Shown here: piece after piece, positions 5,688-7,948 of the stretch
How the letters are laid out: each line of letters opens with the position of its first letter
Position numbering within the stretch: position 1 is the first letter of the stretch
Assembly (NCBI GenBank): GCA_038241115.1
Contig: JBBRGA010000152.1
Location: 1-7,948, forward strand
Source: JANYJJ01 sp038241115
GTDB taxonomy: Bacteria > Pseudomonadota > Gammaproteobacteria > Burkholderiales > Burkholderiaceae_C
Reading direction: 5' to 3'
Length of the DNA: 7,948 nt
Position numbers and translations under genes: made by a program
The notes under the pieces: generated by a model
The model's input: only the letters and a program-made list of their open reading frames with translations
What the model was told of the DNA's origin: nothing
The model's database searches: none

Positions 5688-5711
5688 AATCCAAACCCGA
5701 ATCCAAACCCA
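5688..5711. repeat. Two tandem copies of a 12-bp unit (AATCCAAACCCR)
   Basis: AATCCAAACCCG is followed directly by AATCCAAACCCA, 6 bp before the photolyase stop codon on the non-coding side. It lies in the region that should hold any promoter of the amidohydrolase operon. The copy number is small, so chance duplication is possible. Confidence 0.55.
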
Positions 5712-5716
5712 ATTCC

Positions 5717-7270
5717 TTAAGCGTCGAACAAGTCTTGCTGCGCCGATTCATGCGTTGATTCATGCGCCGATTCATGCGCTGATTTACGCGCCGATGCGGG
5801 AGCCGAGTTTTTCACAGCCTTGCGCTTGCCGACTGTTGGCGTCAAACCGCTTTTTCGAGAGCCGTGTTTTTGCTGCACTTCGTCGGCTTGCGCCTTGGCT
5901 TCAGGCGTGGCGCGCAGGCCGTACATGCGGTCCTTGGCGTGCTTCATGGCAGCACGCTCGTCAACAATGGGTGCCGGGTAGGCGTCGGTGCCGAATTCGG
6001 GGATCCAGCGGCGCACAAATTCGCCGCTCGGGTCTTGGTCGAGTGCCTGTTTGGTGGGCGAGTAAATGCGCAGGGTGTTGATGCCGGTGGTGCCGCTTTG
6101 CATCTGCATCTGGCTCCAGTGAATGCCGGGCTCAAAGTCTAAAAACTGACGCGCCAGGAAGATGCCCGTGCTGCGCCAATGCAGCCACAGGTGGTACGAC
6201 GCAAAGCTCACCAACATGGCCCGCATGCGGAAGTTGAGCCAACCGGTGGCGCGCAGGCTGCGCATGCAGGCGTCGACCATTGGGAAGCCGGTGGCGCCTG
6301 TGCACCAGGCTTCGAAGTTGGCCTGGTCGCGTGGCGATGCTTCATCTGTATCGCCGGGACGCAAGCCGTCGCAGACGCGGGCAAAATTGCGAAACTCGAT
6401 GTTCGGCTGGTCTTCGAGCTTTTGCATGAAGTGGCAATGCCAGCGCAGACGGCTGGAGAAGCTTCGCAGGGCTTGCGATTTGTGCACGTCGTCGGCCTGA
6501 CGCGCCGTTGAAATGGCAGCTTCGGTGGCGTGATGAACGCTGCGCATCGAGATGGTGCCAAACGCCAAATGCGCGCTCAGACGGCTGCAACTGTCGGCTG
6601 CACTGAGTGGGCTCGACATGGCGCGCCGGTAGTCGTGGCCGCGGCTGTCAAAAAAGCTGCTCAAGCTGTCCCACGCGGCGGACTCACCGGCGGCTTGGGT
6701 GCTGCGCCCATGATGTGGCACGCCCAACTGACCGAGCGTGGGCAAGTCGGTTGAATTGGCAACACACAGGGGCCCTGCGATCGGCACAAAGCTGCCTTGC
6801 ACGGCCGTGCGTTCCGAGTCCATCCGAACTGACCATTGCCGTGCCCATCCAAACCGAGATTTGAGGCGCCGCACGACACCGGTTTGAGCCCACTCTTGCC
6901 AAGCCACGCTGTGCTGTTGACACCAGCCACCTACGGCAATGTCGCGCTGATAGGTCCAGCCAGAGCCAGTCTCTTCGTGGCTGAGCAAATGCGTGAAAGC
7001 AAACCGTTGGCGCACCGCATCCAATGCCGACAAAGCATCGCCGACATGAACGTACAAGCCGAGCCCCATCGCGGCCAAATCTGCGCGCAGTTCACGAAGG
7101 CAGTCCAGGGTGAACGCCACATGCTGGGGGTCGCACTCCGCGCTGCTCAGCCAGTCAGGCTCGATTGCAAACATCGCAAGCGCCTGACCATGGGCCTGAG
7201 CTGCGGCCAGCGGCGCGTGGTCGCGTGTGCGCAGGTCACGCTTGAACCAGACCAAGGATTTAGTAGCCAT
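5717..7270 (-). CDS. Deoxyribodipyrimidine photolyase / cryptochrome-family flavoprotein
   Basis: This family uses FAD and blue light to split UV-induced pyrimidine dimers or to sense light. The 517-residue protein has an N-terminal alpha/beta antenna domain (LVWFKRDLRTRDH, 6-18; HEETGSGWTYQRD, 98-110). The helical FAD domain follows with SRLSAHLAFGTIS (229-241), LRWHCHFMQKLED (275-287), TGFPMVDACMRSLRATGWLN (327-346) and the C-terminal core HWSQMQMQSGTTGIN (384-398), RIYSPTKQ (401-408) and FVRRWIPE (418-425). The segment where classical CPD photolyases have GGWQWAAGTG reads HWSQMQMQSG, so this is a distinct subgroup and dimer repair is not proven. The tail after about 455 is basic and contains HESA-type repeats encoded by a 12-bp minisatellite. 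The ATG at 7270 lacks a clear SD. A renalase-like flavoprotein gene lies 141 bp upstream on the same strand. Family call is firm; exact activity is not. Confidence 0.92.
   Translation of the reverse strand: MATKSLVWFKRDLRTRDHAPLAAAQAHGQALAMFAIEPDWLSSAECDPQHVAFTLDCLRELRADLAAMGLGLYVHVGDALSALDAVRQRFAFTHLLSHEETGSGWTYQRDIAVGGWCQQHSVAWQEWAQTGVVRRLKSRFGWARQWSVRMDSERTAVQGSFVPIAGPLCVANSTDLPTLGQLGVPHHGRSTQAAGESAAWDSLSSFFDSRGHDYRRAMSSPLSAADSCSRLSAHLAFGTISMRSVHHATEAAISTARQADDVHKSQALRSFSSRLRWHCHFMQKLEDQPNIEFRNFARVCDGLRPGDTDEASPRDQANFEAWCTGATGFPMVDACMRSLRATGWLNFRMRAMLVSFASYHLWLHWRSTGIFLARQFLDFEPGIHWSQMQMQSGTTGINTLRIYSPTKQALDQDPSGEFVRRWIPEFGTDAYPAPIVDERAAMKHAKDRMYGLRATPEAKAQADEVQQKHGSRKSGLTPTVGKRKAVKNSAPASARKSAHESAHESTHESAQQDLFDA
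5741..5800 (-). repeat. 12-bp minisatellite (about 5 units) in the photolyase C-terminal tail
   Basis: Units on the plus strand are CGCCGATTCATG, CGTTGATTCATG, CGCCGATTCATG, CGCTGATTTACG and a decayed CGCCGATGCGGG. On the coding strand they give PASA-RKSA-HESA-HEST-HESA just before the conserved-looking end QQDLFDA. The unit length keeps the frame; the number of units probably varies between strains. Confidence 0.88.
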
Positions 7271-7339
7271 GCTGGGCTGTATTTTGAACGGCCCGGCCCG
7301 ACCCTTCCCAACCGTGCGCGGGGAAGATCAGTGATCGTT

Positions 7340-7387
7340 CCAGTGCCAGTGCCAGTGACAGTGCCAGTGCCAGTGCCAGTGCCAGTG
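7340..7387. repeat. Hexanucleotide tandem repeat (CCAGTG)8 upstream of the photolyase gene
   Basis: There are eight contiguous 6-bp units, seven exactly CCAGTG and the fourth ACAGTG (7358-7363). The tract lies 70-117 bp upstream of the photolyase start codon and 25 bp after the end of the oxidoreductase gene. Copy-number change would alter spacing between any upstream element and the photolyase promoter. Confidence 0.92.
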
Positions 7388-7411
7388 CTTGCGTTAAGGG
7401 GAACGTCAGAG

Positions 7412-7948
7412 TCAAGCAGTGGCGGCGCTTCGTTTTCGCCGCGTCACGCTTTTCATTTCTTCCTTGGTTTGCGCTGCTTCCGTCGCTGCCTCCAGCGCGG
7501 CGGCCACGGTATCGGCCAACTCATCGCCTGAACGCCATGCTGCTTCGACATTGCCCGCGCCCATGAAGTCGCCGCAGACACCCAAACCCAGCGCCGTGTC
7601 CGACCAACATTCGTCATGACCCGCGACTGCTGGGGCCGAGTAACGCCAACGGTGAACGCTGGTGTGCAACCAATCGACTTTTTGGCCAGTCGGCAACAGG
7701 CTGGCCAATGCAGTGGTCATTGCTTTCAAAACGGTTGCGGCGTCGTCTTCAAGGTGCTCGGCGCTCCAGGCGGCGCTGGCTTGTGCAACCCAGCTGGCGC
7801 AACCCACAGGCACGTCGCGCCCTGGTTTGCGGTCGTTTCTGGCCACCCAGGCCAACGGGCCATGGGTGGGTTCGCAGGCGTCCCACGGCCAGTCGAGGTC
7901 TTGCGTCACGGCCATCAAGGTCCAGCAGGGTTGCATGACAACGCCCGT
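7412..7948 (-). CDS. Renalase-like NAD(P)/FAD-dependent oxidoreductase, C-terminal part, runs off the right edge
   Basis: These amine-oxidase-fold flavoproteins bind FAD through an N-terminal Rossmann motif, which is outside the window, and oxidise small substrates or NAD(P)H forms. The visible 178 residues show family blocks: PCWTLMAV near the left, LAWVARNDRKPGR, HRWRYSAP and the closing FAD-binding motif GLGVCGDFMGAGNVEAAW followed by RSGDELA. The frame is open to base 7948, so the methionine at 7936 is internal (TGVVMQPCW) and not the start. The C-terminus ends in a basic, low-complexity tail (KSVTRRKRSAATA). The gene lies 141 bp upstream of the photolyase on the same strand, with a hexanucleotide repeat between them. 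The family call rests on the last motif and order of blocks; the true substrate is unknown. Confidence 0.83.
   Translation of the reverse strand, partial: TGVVMQPCWTLMAVTQDLDWPWDACEPTHGPLAWVARNDRKPGRDVPVGCASWVAQASAAWSAEHLEDDAATVLKAMTTALASLLPTGQKVDWLHTSVHRWRYSAPAVAGHDECWSDTALGLGVCGDFMGAGNVEAAWRSGDELADTVAAALEAATEAAQTKEEMKSVTRRKRSAATA

Noticed and set aside
7340..7387. CRISPR-like array
   Set aside because: Units are 6 bp and contiguous with no spacers; it is a simple tandem repeat.

Overview
The window looks like chromosomal DNA of a betaproteobacterium, most likely Burkholderiales in or near Comamonadaceae. The rplM-rpsI pair, the bactofilin and the DUF6776-type membrane protein have the sequence style and gene order I know from that group, but no 16S or marker tree was available, so the placement is inference. 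No rRNA, tRNA, CRISPR or transposase gene was seen.

Left part (1-2209, all minus strand): the ribosomal operon rplM (uL13) then rpsI (uS9), ended by a strong hairpin terminator. Next comes a DUF6776-type coiled-coil membrane protein gene broken by three in-frame stops and two frameshifts, and then the first 89 codons of an apparently intact bactofilin that runs off the left edge. A good sigma70-type promoter about 180 bp upstream of rplM implies a long ribosomal-protein leader.

Centre (2210-4326): a plus-strand GNAT acetyltransferase converges on a minus-strand di-haem cytochrome c peroxidase/MauG-family gene. Between them lies a roughly 196-bp element bounded by 31-33 bp terminal inverted repeats. 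Its two ends supply the CCC-TAG last codon and stop of both genes. It contains a stem capped by a cUACGg tetraloop.

Right part (3163-7948, all minus strand): in transcription order, a renalase-like FAD/NAD oxidoreductase (partial), a photolyase/cryptochrome-family protein, a REP-like palindromic element, and a tightly coupled three-gene exported set: amidohydrolase, YtkA-like small protein, di-haem peroxidase. The three genes overlap by 4 nt at each junction (ATGA, TTGA). They look like an envelope redox or metal-linked module, although the substrate is unknown. The oxidoreductase and photolyase are both flavoproteins and may form a light/UV-response pair.

The right part is also rich in short tandem repeats with 6- or 12-bp periods (four loci in about 2.8 kb): in a signal-peptide region, in the photolyase tail, and twice in intergenic DNA. 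The most noteworthy items are the stop-codon-donating inverted-repeat element, the decayed DUF6776 gene inside an otherwise conserved operon, the REP element that decides the amidohydrolase start, and the tandem-repeat cluster.
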